Under the pieces are notes generated by a model, which was not told the origin of the DNA, did not search any database, and saw only the letters and a list, made by a program, of their open reading frames with translations. The position numbers and the translations under genes were made by a program. Of a stretch of 6,241 nt of DNA, positions 5,619 to 6,241 are shown piece after piece (the stretch's first letter is position 1; the number at the start of each line of letters is the position of its first letter). This DNA comes from Pseudomonadales bacterium (GTDB taxonomy: Bacteria > Pseudomonadota > Gammaproteobacteria > Pseudomonadales > Moraxellaceae), in assembly GCA_013043915.1 (NCBI GenBank), contig JABEVH010000138.1, forward strand, positions 1 through 6,241, written 5' to 3'.

Positions 5619-5645
5619 TTAACAATTTGGTCCATTTTGTATAAT
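5619..5645 (+). promoter_or_regulatory. Probable promoter of the SDR gene
   Basis: A perfect TATAAT lies at 5640-5645. The best -35 box is TTAACA (5619-5624, five of six) at an unusually short spacing of 15 bases. The spacer contains an imperfect dyad, AATTTGG (5624-5630) and CCATTTT (5632-5638), which could be an operator. Transcription would begin near 5652, leaving a leader of about 90 bases before the ATG at 5741. Confidence 0.45.
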
Positions 5646-5661
5646 GTCTGGCGGCTTACCC

Positions 5662-5694
5662 CCTGAAAACCTCGGGAAATACGAGGGTATCAGG
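5662..5694 (+). promoter_or_regulatory. Structured 5' leader hairpin upstream of the SDR gene
   Basis: CCTGA (5662-5666) pairs with TCAGG (5690-5694), and CCTCG (5670-5674) with CGAGG (5682-5686), separated by an AAA/GTA internal loop and closed by a 7-base loop. The right arm overlaps AGGTG (5692-5696), which can instead pair with CACCT (5716-5720). The left arm, CCCTG (5661-5665), can instead pair with CAGGG (5729-5733) over the ribosome-binding site. Such competing pairings suggest a cis-regulatory leader, but 5-base matches are common by chance and no known riboswitch class was recognised. Confidence 0.35.
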
Positions 5695-5740
5695 TGATTT
5701 TAATGCATTTTCTTGCACCTAGTTCAAACAGGGACTCACC

Positions 5741-6241
5741 ATGACCGGAACTGCCAGCATATCTCCCACTCAGCTCCCCATTCTGGTTACTGGGGCCTCC
5801 GGATTTATTGCCGGCTGGATCATCAAATATCTGCTGGAAGAGGGCTATACCGTGCATGGCACAGTGCGCGACCCGGCCAAGACGACGAGCGTCGCACATC
5901 TGCTGAAAATTGCTGAAAAGGCCCCGGGCACGCTCAAACTGTTCAAGGCCGACCTGCTCGACAAAGGCAGTTTCCATGCCGCCGCCCAGGGTTGCGGCAT
6001 AGTCATGCATACGGCTTCACCCTTTATCATCGAAGGCTTTACCGACGCCAATGAGGCCCTGGTGCGGCCAGCCGTGGAGGGAACGCGCAACGTGCTGGAA
6101 GCTGTCAATGCCAGCTCCACGGTAACCCGTGTGGTACTGACCAGCAGTGTCGCCTCGGTCTATGGTGACAATATCGACCTGCGCAAGACCAGCGGCGGCA
6201 TATTTACCGAAGCTGACTGGAACACCACCAGCACGGTAGAC
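5741..6241 (+). CDS. NAD(P)-dependent extended SDR, dihydroflavonol-4-reductase-like (3' end missing)
   Basis: The first 167 codons of an extended short-chain dehydrogenase/reductase; the gene continues past the right edge. The Rossmann signature is ILVTGASGFIAGWI (14-27), with G18-x-x-G21-x-x-A24 as in extended SDRs. VRD (42-44) places an arginine after the second strand, which favours NADPH. HTASPF (90-95) and RVVLTSSVASVYG (130-142), with the catalytic-type Ser at 135-136, are typical of the dihydroflavonol reductase/aldehyde reductase branch, whose members reduce ketones or aldehydes. The YxxxK active site would lie just beyond the window and cannot be checked. AGGGA (5730-5734) is 6 bases before the ATG. 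By hand count 114 of 167 codons end in G or C, compared with 32 of the first 60 codons of sulP, so its codon use leans more to C/G. The substrate is unknown. Confidence 0.88.
   Translation, partial: MTGTASISPTQLPILVTGASGFIAGWIIKYLLEEGYTVHGTVRDPAKTTSVAHLLKIAEKAPGTLKLFKADLLDKGSFHAAAQGCGIVMHTASPFIIEGFTDANEALVRPAVEGTRNVLEAVNASSTVTRVVLTSSVASVYGDNIDLRKTSGGIFTEADWNTTSTVD

Noticed and set aside
1..6241. tRNA or rRNA genes, CRISPR repeats, insertion sequences, attachment sites
   Set aside because: No tandem or spaced direct repeats, no transposase-like frame and no tRNA-like fold was noticed by eye on either strand.

Overview
The window looks like part of a gammaproteobacterial (or closely related Acidithiobacillia-type) chromosome of moderate GC content. 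This rests on a Crp/Vfr-type regulator whose N-terminus aligns residue for residue with Pseudomonas Vfr, a YhfA-type OsmC protein, and a Coq7 ubiquinone hydroxylase followed by a HIT/HinT protein. No database could be searched, so no genus is claimed.

Layout. Positions 1-341 (minus) hold the N-terminal half of a crp/vfr gene that runs off the left edge. It is divergent from a plus-strand cluster: an OsmC/YhfA protein (479-925), a ParB-like nuclease-family protein (961-1593) and a SulP anion transporter with a STAS domain (1590-3245). The SulP gene ends 14 bases from the convergent coq7 gene (3260-3910, minus), which lies downstream of a HIT-family gene (3921-4265, minus) in a two-gene operon. 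Positions 4266-4586 carry back-to-back promoters and a possible small membrane-protein frame. Then come an alpha/beta hydrolase (4587-5522, plus), a 218-base intergenic region with a clear -10 box and a structured leader, and the start of an NAD(P)-dependent extended SDR (dihydroflavonol-reductase type, 5741 to the right edge).

How the genes work together. HIT and Coq7 are housekeeping genes: nucleotide hydrolysis and ubiquinone hydroxylation. Crp next to OsmC, and Coq7 next to HIT, recall the vfr-osmC-speD-coq7-HIT order I remember from Pseudomonas. Here a ParB-like/SulP pair occupies the place between osmC and coq7.

The most interesting signal is at the ParB-like/SulP junction. An in-phase A AAA AAA heptamer (1512-1518) is followed, 9 bases later, by a perfect 10-bp stem-loop (1528-1550). 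The -1 frame entered there is open all the way into the SulP reading frame. This has the architecture of a programmed -1 ribosomal frameshift that would make a ParB-like/SulP fusion of 761 residues. A second 7-bp hairpin (1568-1585) sits on the SulP ribosome-binding site, which suggests translational coupling in any case. Neither effect is demonstrated; both are readable in the sequence and testable.
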